This document shows, piece by piece, positions 1 to 10,300 of a stretch of DNA of 64,000 nucleotides. The stretch lies in the NCBI RefSeq assembly GCF_028389875.1, contig NC_084682.1, positions 5,528,001-5,592,000 on the forward strand, given 5' to 3'. The notes under the pieces were generated by a model, which saw only the letters and a list, made by a program, of their open reading frames with translations, made no database searches and had not been told where the DNA came from. Positions within the stretch are counted from its first letter, which is position 1, and each line of letters starts with the position of its first letter. Made by a program: the position numbers and the translations under genes. Source of the stretch: Rhea pennata (lineage: Eukaryota; Chordata; Aves; Rheiformes; Rheidae).

Positions 1-525
1 GCAGTTGTAAAATAATCAGAAACTTGTTCTATTTTGTGCCAGTGACAATAGTTTTATATTAAAAGAGAAATACAGTTTTCATACAGCAAATCTATACAAT
101 ATCATTGTTTTATTTAATGTAAAGAAGCGCTCTTCTTCCCACAGTTATTTTTTCCCATCCCTCCCTGCTATGGTTGCACTACAAGTAGCTACTGTGTATT
201 ATGGGCAGTGAGAAATGAGTTCTTTTCCTGGTGTCCATCCTATTTTTATTTCAAATAAGGAAAAGTGTTGGATTCTGTGTAAATACATCAGTGATGGCAT
301 TTTCAATGTTTTAAAGCTGTGTACAGTGCTACATGTGGTATGACGTTCCTCAAATTGTCTATTGTAGCAGATCGTTTGTCGTAACCTGTCTGTCTCTTTT
401 GTTTATATGCCACCTCCCCGCAGCAGAACAGCTAGTTCCACTGTACATAGTAATTGTAACGTTTTAGACTTTACAAAAACTTTCCTGTATTCTGTATATA
501 AAAAAAAAAATACTTCACATTCTGT
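1..525 (+). other. PHF12: Probable 3' UTR end of the upstream gene (PHF12 by synteny)
   Basis: AT-rich, non-coding sequence with no substantial open frame. It ends in a TATAAA-type variant poly(A) signal near 497-502, an A-run, and a TG/T-rich tract at about 520-545 that would suit a downstream cleavage element. CpG-rich DNA of the next promoter follows. In human, PHF12 lies immediately upstream of DHRS13 in the same orientation, so this is most simply the end of the PHF12 3' UTR. No coding sequence is in the window, so the gene name rests on synteny alone. Confidence 0.4.
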
Positions 526-879
526 TTTCTGATTGTCTGTCTTAACTCTGTGACCCCAACCACAGATCTGCTAGAGAGTATCTGACCGCAAAGGAGGGGC
601 CCAGCAGCCGTGGAAAGGGGCTTTTAGGCGGTGCCTGAAGGCAGCCGTGGGCTGCAGGAGGCTGCAGCACGGGGCGCAGCTGGTGCCGGGGGCGGGAGTG
701 GAGCTTCTCGGTGCGCAAGGGGGCGAAGGCAGGGCGGCCGTCACCCTTGGGGTGTGCGCAGCTGCGTGCATGTGTATGGCACTGAGGGGCCTGCAGCTGG
801 CAGGAGGGAGGAGGCTGCACCTCTCCCCTTGACGTGCCTGCTCTAGAGCCGAGTTCTGCTCTGTTTTTACTGTCTTCCA

Positions 880-1300
880 GTCCCCGCTCTGCTCCGGCCC
901 CGCTTCCCCCTTTCGCAGGAGGACGGAGGGCTCTGCTCGCGGTTGCAGTGGCCTTTCGCCTGCACTGATGAACTCTTGGACTCCTCCGGCGCCGGGGAGG
1001 CAGCGCGGCCCTGCGCGCTCGCCCTTCCGCCTTCCCGGCAGCGGCCCGGGGCGGACCTCTCCGGCGGGGGCGGCGCGCGGGACGGGCTGGGGACGGTGGC
1101 ATGATGTGCTCGGTGCTGCTGGGCGCCGCGCTGCTGCTGGGGCTCTATGCTCTGCTCTACCGCAGGCTGCGCCGTGCCGCGCCGCCCGGCGCCCACCCGC
1201 CGCTGCACGGCCGCACTGCCATCGTCACCGGTGAGCGCGGCGTCTGACCCGGCCCGGCCCGGCCTGGCCTGGCCCGGCCTCACTCGCTCTCGTCTCCGCT
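880..1300 (+). promoter_or_regulatory. DHRS13: DHRS13 CpG-island promoter and first exon region
   Basis: GC- and CpG-rich sequence begins around 600 and is densest at 950-1300, surrounding the DHRS13 start codon at 1101. There is no TATA box at a useful distance, as expected of a housekeeping CpG-island promoter. The transcription start cannot be placed exactly; it probably lies between about 950 and 1090. Confidence 0.6.
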
Positions 1301-3154
1301 CCGCAGGGGGAAGCGGCGGAATCGGCGCAGCCACGGCACGGGAGCTGGCGCGGCGCGGCGCCCGCGTCATCCTGGCGTCCCGCAGCGCCGCACGGGGGGA
1401 GGCTGCCGCCCACCGCATCCGCACGGTGAGTGCTGCCGGCACCGCGCTTTCTGGGGGGAGGCAACAACCCAGGGCCGCCCCGGCACCATGCCACCCCCTG
1501 CACGGTGCATTCCTGGCACGGTGCACCCCCAGTATGATGCACCCCCTGCACGGTATATTCCTGGCACGGTGCACCCCCAGTATGATGCACCCCCTGCATG
1601 GTGCACCCACTGCACAGTGCATTCCTAGCACGGTGCACCCCCAGCATGGTGCACCCCCTACATGGTGCACCCACTGCACGGTGCACCCCCAGCACGGTGC
1701 GTCCCTGCCCCGGGTGGATCAGCTCCCCCCGTCCCCAGTGCCGGCACGGTGCACCCCCGCGCCGGGCCAGATCAGCCCCCCAGCCCTGCCCCAGGCCCCG
1801 TGCTGTGCCCGCAGGAGACGGGGAACGCGGAGGTGCGGTTCATGCAGCTGGACCTGGCCAGCCTGCGCTCGGTGCGGGCCTTCGCCAGCGCCTTCCTGCG
1901 GGAGGAGCCTCGTCTCCACCTGCTCATCAACAACGCGGGTGAGCACCCCGCGGGCGCCGGCGCGTGCCCCTGCGGGTGCCCGGCCTGCCCGGCCCCATGC
2001 TGCGGAGCCCCCGGGCGAGCCGAGCTTTGTGCCCGCAGGGGTGAGCGCCGGGGGCCAGACAGAGGACGGCTACGGCCTCACCTTCCAGGTGAACCACCTG
2101 GGCCACTTCCTCCTGACGCAGCTGCTGCTGGAGCGGCTGCAGCGCAGCGCGCCCAGCCGCGTCGTCATCGTGGCGTCCCGCGCCCACTGCTCGGGGCGCC
2201 TCGACCCTGCCGCCCTGGGCAGGCCGGGCCGCGGGGTGCTGAACACCTTCCAGGCCTATTGCGACAGCAAGCTGGCCAACGTGCTGCACGCCCGGGAGCT
2301 GGCCACCCGCCTGCAGGGCACCGAGGTGAAGTGCTACGCCGTGCACCCAGGTACGGCCCCACGCTGCCCGTGCCGGCTCCATCCCGCAGCCGGGTGTGTC
2401 GGGAGGGGACACGTGGGCTGGGCATCCCTTTGCACGGGGCCTCCCTTTGCACAGTGCGTCCCTTTGCACGGGGCCTCCCTTTGCGCAGTGTGTCCCTTTG
2501 CACGGTGCATCCCTTTGCACAGTGCATCCCTTTGCACGGGGCCTCCCTTTGCACGGGGCCTCCCTTTGCACGGGGCCTCCCTTTGCGCAGTGCAGCACGC
2601 ACAGCAAAGCCAAGCGGTGCCCGCGCTGCCGCGAGGCCAGCCCAGGCGCCCGGCCGCAGGCAGCGCTCACGAGGGAAGACCCCAGCAAGGCTGGATGCGC
2701 AAAGGCTGTGCACGCACGGCGTGTCCCCCCGCCGGCAACGCCAGCCGAGCCGCACGCCGCCCTCCCGCCGCGCTCCTGCCTCCAGCCGCCCCACAGAAGC
2801 AGCTTTCGCTTCGGAGCGGGGAGCGGGCTGCGACCCGGTGCTGCCCTCGCCCCAGGCTTCGTCAACACGGAGCTGTTCCGCCACATGCCGCTCTGGCTGA
2901 AGCCGCTCTTCGCGCCGCTCGCCTGGCTCTTCTTCCGCACGGCCGCCGAGGGCGCCGAGACGCCGCTGTACTGCGCCACGCAGGAGGGCCTGGAGCGCTT
3001 CAGCGGGCGCTACTTCGCCGACTGCCGCCCGCAGGAGCCGTGGCCGCGGGCCCGCGACGACGGCCTGGCGCGGGCGCTGTGGGAGGCCAGCGAGCGGCTG
3101 GTGGGGCTGGCCCCGCGCCGGCCGGCCGCCCCCGCCACCGCCCGCGGGCAATAA
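1101..3154 (+). CDS. DHRS13: Dehydrogenase/reductase SDR family member 13 (5 exons, 327 aa)
   Basis: Exons 1101-1230, 1307-1425, 1815-1938, 2039-2350 and 2856-3154 join in phase with GT-AG introns to give 327 codons. The product is a short-chain dehydrogenase/reductase with an N-terminal hydrophobic anchor (residues about 3-20, then Arg-rich). The Rossmann motif TGGSGGIG is at 43-50, NNAG at 122-125, the catalytic Ser at about 171 in VVIVAS, and the YCDSK active site has Tyr198 and Lys202. It resembles human DHRS13 throughout (for example LDLAS, SGRYFA and the C-terminal LWEAS region), but stops soon after the fold and lacks the long acidic tail I recall in the human protein. The enzyme should be NAD(P)H-dependent and membrane-anchored; its physiological substrate is not known to me. 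The start ATG-ATG at 1101 opens directly onto the anchor. The stop codon overlaps the poly(A) signal. Confidence 0.93.
1480..1715 (+). repeat. Minisatellite in DHRS13 intron 2
   Basis: Irregular tandem repeats built on CACGGTGCACCCCCAG- and CCCCCTGCACGGTGCA-like units, about 15 bp each with a higher-order period of about 60 bp. Each unit contains GGTGCA or TGCACGG. The repeat accounts for the long open frames on both strands here. Confidence 0.85.
2415..2600 (+). repeat. Minisatellite in DHRS13 intron 4
   Basis: About eleven copies of a roughly 16-bp unit, CCCTTTGCACGGGGCCT, with CAGTGCGT-type variants, arranged head to tail. It occupies the start of the roughly 500-bp intron 4 and produces spurious open frames on both strands. 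Confidence 0.88.
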
Positions 3155-3155
3155 A
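3150..3155 (+). terminator. DHRS13: DHRS13 poly(A) signal AATAAA overlapping the stop codon
   Basis: The last sense codon CAA and the stop TAA (3152-3154) lie inside the hexamer AATAAA (3150-3155). With cleavage 10-30 bases downstream the 3' UTR would be only about 10-30 nt. No other canonical signal is visible before the next CpG island. Confidence 0.75.
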
Positions 3156-3169
3156 CGCCGCCGCCGGAG

Positions 3170-3635
3170 GACGGAGGGAGGCTCCTTCGGGGCGCCGGGC
3201 GGGAAGGGGCCGGGCTCGCGCCGCGGCGCAGGGCGCCGGGCCTCGCACACGCGTGCCCGCCCTGCCGCCCGTTTGCACGCGGGGCGATGTGGGGCGATGT
3301 GGGGCGCACCCCCCCCCCCCCCGAGCCAGCGGCCGCGCTCTGCCTTGCGCGCACGGGCCCGGGCTGAGCTGCGGATGGCCGCGCCGGGCACGCGCGCGCG
3401 CCATGTTGTCGTGTGCGCGCGCGCGCGCGCGGAGGCACGCGGCACCCAACATGGCGGCGGTGCTGGAGGTCCGCCCCCCCCCTCCCCCCCCGGCCTCCAC
3501 CAACCTCCCCCCGGCCCCGCCCCCGGGGTGTGGCGCGGCGCGGCGCGGCGCTGACCTGCCCAAGATGGCTGCGGGCCGCGGGGGGTTGTGGGAGCGGGCG
3601 GCGGCTGCGCGGTGCGGCCCGGCCTGGTGCGGCAG
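3170..3635 (+). promoter_or_regulatory. CpG-island promoter with candidate first exon (expected FLOT2 position)
   Basis: Very CpG-rich sequence starts right after DHRS13. It holds two YY1-like elements, AACATGGCGGC (3448-3458) and AAGATGGCTGC (3562-3572), a (CG)n run at about 3414-3432, and a good splice donor CAG|GTACGG after 3635. In human the FLOT2 5' end lies about 100 bp beyond the DHRS13 3' end, so this is the expected FLOT2 promoter with a first exon ending at 3635. The ATG at 3565 opens an arginine/alanine-rich frame unlike flotillin, so I regard the exon as 5' UTR. The exon is inferred, not shown by homology. Confidence 0.5.
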
Positions 3636-3639
3636 GTAC

Positions 3640-4300
3640 GGGCCGGGGGGGGGGGGGGCTGTCGTGGGGGGCCCTGAGGGAACCGGGGCGGGGGGCTGTC
3701 GTGGGGGGCCCTGAGGGAGGTGGAGGGGGGTGTCGGGGGGGGGGGGGCTGTCGTGGAAGGCAGGTATGGGTCGAGGGGGGCTGTCGTGGGGGGCCCTGAG
3801 GGAGGTGGGGGGGGCTGTCGTTGGGGGGGGTCTGTCGTGGGGGGCCCTGGGGGAGCTGGAGGAGGGCTGTCGTGGGGGGCCCTGAGGGAGCCGGGGGTCC
3901 CTGCCACGGGGAGGGGCCTCCCTGGAGGGGAGTGGGAGGCCTCTGCTGGGGGGGGGCTGGGAGTGGAGGGGTTCCTGCCATGTCTAGGGTGGCCCTGGGA
4001 GGGGGGTGTGTGTGTGTATGGTGGGGGGGTCCTGGGGCGTTCAGGGTTTGGGGAGACCCTGGGAGCTCGTGTGTATCTTGGGGGGTCTGCTCCAGAGGAC
4101 CCTGCCATCTTGTGAGGGGCTCTGGGGTGTTTCAGGGGGAGGCCTCACCTTGGGGAGGGCACTGGGGGGGATCCCTGTGAAGGGGGACTCCTGGGGAATT
4201 GAGGGGGTCTCTGTCTTGGGGGTTCTTGGGATGCTGTTGGGAGGGGGGTCCAGCTGTGACTGGACCCTGGGGTGCTGGTGAGTGTCCTTGCCAAGGGGCT
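3640..4300 (+). repeat. G-rich minisatellite
   Basis: Degenerate repeats of GGGGCTGTCGTGGGGGGCCCTGAGGGAG are clearest between about 3655 and 3900, then decay into G-runs to about 4300. The + strand carries many G4+ tracts. No coding sense. Confidence 0.8.
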
Positions 4301-7300
4301 GTGGGGGGCCTGGGGCAGTGGAGAGGTCCCTGGGCGCTGGGATGGGTCCCTGCTGCCTGGGGAGCAGTGGGCAGGCTCTCCGTGCTACTGGCACGTCCGC
4401 GGTGTGGCGGGGGATAGTAAGTGACAGCATCAGCAAGGCAGCTGGCTCTGGGCTGTTGCCAAGAGTCTTCAAATTTGGATTGCCAAGACACCATCGTGAC
4501 AGGTTGGCTTTCCTGGCAGCTCACGGGGAAGGGGAGCCTCGTGCGAGCATCGCTCTTGGGCAGCTGAGAGCAGGGCACGCAGGTCTGTAGCTGGGGTATG
4601 GGGTACCCTTCTCTCTGGCAAGGCTGATGGAGGAGGCAATACTCTAGTTACCTGAAGAGGAGGGCACTGGCCTTCCCCCATTGTACCTTGAAATCTCTCT
4701 CTCTCAATTTCTCTCTCCTCTTTGCCCTTTTACATGCAGCTGTTGTTACTAATCAGCTGCAACTCCTGGTCCACTCATTCTAGTGCTGTGTGATAGTGGG
4801 GCAAAATGATAACCCAGTTAGATAGAGGTGCCCTCAATCATGTTACATCCTTTCTGTCAACCCTGTTTTTGTAACAAGGGCTGTAATGCTCAAACCTAAG
4901 CTTACCTGGGAAAAAAATGTGTGCATGTCAAGGATATGTTATGGTTACAGCTCTACTGTGCACAGGAAACTCTGTTGTCCTGTTTGGGAAGCAATTAGAC
5001 TGCCCTGGGCTTGGAATCTCCAGCAGGCAGAGGTACTTGCTTCTAGCTGGTCTTTTATTGGTTCATCTTTCTTGGATGACAGACCTGTTATGAGAATTAC
5101 TGAGGAGATGTCAGAAGCAGGCTGCAGTTTTGGAAACAAATACGCCTGTTGTGGTGGTTGTTTCTGAGGAGTTGCAAACCACACGCACCAGCTGTCTGGA
5201 GCAGCAATATTTCTTGCAGCTTTTCTGGTCTTCTCTGAGCAGCTGTTGCACGTCACTAGTTCCCAGCTGTGAAGGCTGCACGCGCAGCCTGGCCAGCCAG
5301 CAGATCGAGGGCTGGTACTATACTTCCATGTGAGAAACTCCCCTTCATAATTAGTGGACCTTCATAAAAATGTCGCGTACAGCAGGAGGAATTAAGCAGG
5401 CTCCGGGTGTCCCAGGATGGCTATTCATTTTTAAAAGATTGGTTTAACCTCTATTCAATTTTGAAGTTTATAAAGCATGGCTTACAGGATGAGCCAATAG
5501 GAATCTGTGGCATCTGCGTATAGTTCCAACAGTACGTTTTCCTGCAGCTGGGAAGCTGTGAGCCTTGGACGCTCCCTGACATACAGCTGGGTTCTGGGAA
5601 GGGAATGCAAATCACACTAGGCTCTGCGAGTCAGAACTGCAGTCAGTGCTGCCACCAGGCATGGCCTTCCTCTGCTGCCACCAACATGATCTGCAAATGC
5701 TTGCTGAGAGCACCAGCTCTGGCTTTGGGGCAGCGAGAGAGGCCCTAGGAGCTTCTGTGCCCTCCAGCAACCCTCTGACTCCTCAGCACTCATATGCTGA
5801 GTGAATGCCAGGGCATTAGTAAGGTGGGTGTAACTCCAAGCAATTATAATTGTTGGAACTTGAGCAGTCAGGGAAGAGCAGAGACAATCTTGTGAGCCAG
5901 CATTTATATGCAAGATATTAAGTCAATTGTGTGTGCGTCTGGGGGGAAGACTAAACCAATATCGTATGTTACTAAAAGCACACGTTTGACTACCACGATG
6001 AATTGTCAAACTATTGTTACTTGAAACACTTCACTTTGCAGGAAGGCAAGAAACTAACTGAAAAGTTTCCTTTATTAAAGATTTAGCCTTTGCCTATTGA
6101 AGGAAGTTTAGTTATGTATCTTCCCTTGGCATGTGCTTTCTTCTGAAGAGTGATGTTCGTTCTTTTCATTTTTTTGTGAGACGTTTTAGTTCCTCTAGTA
6201 CTCGAAGAGCAGTTGACTTGTGCCTTGGGAACTTCTGTATATGCTGGGCAGGTGTATGATGCTGATATTGGGTTATGCCGTGGCTGAATGCAGCTTCTGC
6301 AGCTCAAAGTCAGCCTGCTAGTTTTGAAATACAATGCTGTAATATTTCCACATAGTCTAATAACAAACAGATCTAATTTGTAATGGCCATTTCCGTCTTG
6401 CAGTTCTCAGAAATAGTGTTGCCTGACATTCCATAGTTAGGAGACTTGCTGATGAGGGCTGTGGCTGTGGCTGCCAGCAAAGACCCAGCTGCTGGATGAA
6501 CCTTGGCAATTCAGAACTGAGGACTCAAACATTTGGAGATCAGTTAATAATATGAAAGAAGAAAAAGGAACTAAGAGCTATTAGTAATTTTTTTTTTTTT
6601 GCATGAACAGTTCTTGCTGTGCCCCAGCAGTTAAAGGTAGTTAGCTCTTCGAGAGCTACTATAAGCACTCTCATCCTGTTTTTGCATCTATCTCTTACTC
6701 CTGCAAGAGAAGCAGACCATGGTTTTGAGCCTGAGCATGACTTTGTTCTATTTTATGGTACTTTATTTCTTAAAAGTTTTGAAAACCTGACATAAAAGCT
6801 TCTTGAAGCTCTGCTGACCACTTTAGTTGCACAGGAGGCCTACAGTCCACAGTGTGAGGAGGACCTGATTTCTCAGATACCACAAAATGGGTACAAAACT
6901 GACTGGAAAACCATTGCAGGGAACTTAACAGTGGTTCCCTGTTCACCTGAAAGGATTTATCAAGTAAGTTCTTTGTTTTGGCTTGGATAATGGAACCAAG
7001 AATGTGCTTATTAATTTTGCAGATGATATTGGGCTGGGAATGGATTCGAGAGCTTTGAAGAACAGGATTAGAATCAAAGTGAACTTGAAAAATTGATCAA
7101 ATGGTTTGAAAAAAATACGGTGCAGTTCAGTGAGGAGAGAGAGACAACTATACTTAGGTAAGAACAACCAATTACATGAAACCAGAGTGGGAGGAGATGG
7201 TTTGAGCCATATTTTGCAGAAAAGGAGTTGGGTAACAGCTGACACACTGACCTAGAGTTGGTAGTGGTAAGCTGTTGTAGTATTGGCTGACATCAGCTGA

Positions 7301-10300
7301 GGGTACGCTCACAGGAATGTGATGAGTTGGTTTGTGCTCTGCAGAGCTGGGCTAAAGCTTTCCATAGCACCCTGGCCCCCTGAGGAGAGCCCGCTGAGCA
7401 GCAAGAGCTGTCAGAGATCTAGCACTCAAGACTATGGTGGAAGGCTGCTGGCATCAGGGTTGTCTCGTTCAGCAGTTCACTTCCAGCTGCGGGTTTGAGG
7501 TACTCCACTGCTCTCACAGGGAAAACCAATTAGAAGACTTCTGATGCCAGCGATTGATCGTTGTCTGCCAGGTGTAACTGAATGTTCTGGGAGAGTAAGA
7601 TTCTTTACTTGTGGCTAACCAAAAATCTTTAACTGTGATTGCTATACTGCTTATAGCTGCGTTGCTTAGTGATTGCTGTCCAGAGTGCAGCATCACAACT
7701 TGTCTTTAGGCCATAGCCTGAAGAGATAGCTGTTAAAGAGCTATTCACCAATTACACAAAGGCAACTTACGCAGCAGTTCTGTCCAGCCTCCTTCTCGGG
7801 AGGCAATTCTTTCTTCAGCTTTTTGCAGTTGATGGAACTCAAGGTTTGCCTTGTCAAATGCTTGTTAAATCTCCAAGACTTATGAGTTACTCATCAGAGA
7901 GCAGAGCAGGAGAAAGAGGTGGACAGAATAGCCTGGGGGTTTTCCTTTAAGTTTCCAGGAGGAATTTCAAGGTAGCATCTCCATGGCTTTGTCATGCAAC
8001 TTTCTTGTGATTGCAGTCTCCTCTGGGTTTCTTTTTACAAGATGAGGCAAGCCAAATGTGTGGTTTTTAAGCTCGCTCTGACACATTGATACACGCAGTA
8101 TAAAATGAGTCATCTTTGGCTTAGATTGCATCCAAAATGAGCTTACCAGCATAGCTCCTTTCACTTGCTGTAGTGTCTGTGTGAGTTTTACAGATTCTGC
8201 TCAGAATCCTGCATCTGTTTAATTTTCATCAACCTGATTTCATTTCTGCTTGTGGACACAGTCTAATTTATATTCATATTAATACCTAAGAACCAGACAC
8301 TGATTTTGGTCTAGACTTTGGCTTTATTAGGTGAGTTTCTTTATGTATTCCTGTGCCTTTTTTCTCTCCTTCCTGTTATGTCTCTTTCAGTAATTGCTTT
8401 CAATTATCAATTTGTTCCATGTCTTTCTGTCCTCAATTGTTAGCATTACATGACATTTTCCAGCACAGGGCCATTTGTGTAATGAACCCAATCTGTTTAT
8501 TTTCAACTTCAGCAATGGGTCCTCCCGGAGGAGGAGATTCCAGGACCAGATAGCCCTGAACTGAGATGTGAAGATGGAAGCCCCTTCTGTGCAAGTGAAG
8601 GGAGCAGTGCCTGCTCTGTTCCTGAGTTCAGCCTACAACAATTTTTGGAATATTGTAGCAGCCTGTTTACAATTATCTGCTTTTTCTGAGCACTCAGCCG
8701 CCGTTTTCAGGCAGAATACAAGGTCACTGCCTCAAGTTACCTTAGTAGAGCAAACAACATGCAGTTTGTTCACAAACTTAAATTGTCCTGCAGGTCTCGT
8801 CTTTGATGCTTTGAGCACTGTGTCCCTGTGACTGTTGGGGCTTGCATTCTTCTATGTATGCTGTCTGCTAGGGCAGCAGTTTTCTGAATCTGCTGGAGAA
8901 CTCCATTTATCTAGAAACTCTCAAATGGTTAATCTAATTTTATAAGAAACAGACAATGTGTTTTTCCTGGCTCTGGGAATTCTTACTTTAACATGGGACC
9001 CCTTCATTTGGGAGCAGGCCAAGCTGGATGGCAGCTTCCCGGCTATGAATCTTCCATTTGTAGTGTGTCTGACTGTATTACACTGCACCGGAAGAGGCGC
9101 GGTGAATGTTTATGGAAGTGATAGCCAAGTAGCTGTGAGATCCAGACTTCTAGAACAGTGGGCGTATTATAGCTTAAAAAGGCAATTTCTCTGCCAAATC
9201 TCATTGTGCAAGAGGGTTTATTCTTCAGCCATGCAAAGATTTCACTTTGTTCGTTCTTTTTTCACTGGATCTCTAAGACTTGGGAAGGAGACTGCAAAAC
9301 TGCAGTGGAAAATTAGTATTTAGCTCATCTGACTTGCGTTACCACGACAGAGCTCTGCTGTGCTCAGATGTCCAGCTTGCATGAAAACAACCAGCTGGCA
9401 TTGCCTTCCTGTTTAGTGCTTCCAGACTGACCTGGGGAAGACATGTATTAGAGCTTTCCCTGTTTGTTTTGTTTTGTTTTTTAATGTTTTGAACACTTTA
9501 CTAAGCTACATGATATGCCACAAGTTGCACAGTGTGGAAATGTAATGCAGTGCTGGGGAGCAAGCCTGGGCTCACTTTTTATGTGATACTAAGAAAGGTA
9601 TTTCCTTGCATTGCCTGCAGAAGAAAAAAAATTATGTCAAGAGGCACATTCTTTTCTTGTAACAGAGGTGGTTTTAGGGCACCGAGTCTTCTCAGAACGC
9701 TATTATGAAACAATTACCAGAGGTACAGTTGAAAATTTAGACTGCATATATCCTGTGAAACATAATACCTTTCCGTTTGAAGCTGCTTTTTCCTGACTGC
9801 CAGGGAACAACCCCCTTCCTGTTCTTGGAAAACAAGGGCCTGGCTAAAAGGCTGAGCTAACTGGACTCATGTCCACCAAGAAATGTTAAATGACATTATA
9901 GTTAATATATTACCAGGTACTGTGTCAATGGCTTCTGTAACTCTTTGCCTGTCTAACTGCAGTAGTATTCCAGCTGAAGGAGGAGGTTAGCAAGAAGCTG
10001 TCTTGGAGACAACAGGAGAATGCTCTATGCCGTGGAGCACAAGAGATCTGAAAAAGCGTGTAATTCAGTTTTCCATTTGTGTTTGCTTCCTGCTGAAATA
10101 GCAGGGTTAATAATTGTAGATGAGCCTGATCTCGCAGTGTATGAACGGCGTTGCTTGGAAGCCAGCGAAGCAGACGGGAACTTTCGCTGAAGGTGGCCAA
10201 ATGCGTGAGTATGGTGGGGAGGTGACTGAATGAATGTTCTCTGTGTTGTAAGGGGTCTTGTGTGGCTGTTCTCTGCTAATGTTACAGTTCTGTCTTCTCT

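Noticed and set aside
1147-3714. 855-codon open frame (+) through DHRS13
   Set aside because: It reads across DHRS13 introns and minisatellites in a mixed frame; the spliced DHRS13 model explains the real coding parts. High GC removes stop codons.
2165-4108. 647-codon open frame (-) opposite DHRS13 and the G-rich repeat
   Set aside because: Proline-rich shadow frame of GC-rich repeats and of the DHRS13 last exons.
8505-8690. Acceptor-like site followed by a frame reading PEEEIPGPDSPELRCEDGS
   Set aside because: The frame looks protein-like but has no recognised homologue, no good donor before its stop, and cannot be tied to FLOT2 or another local gene.
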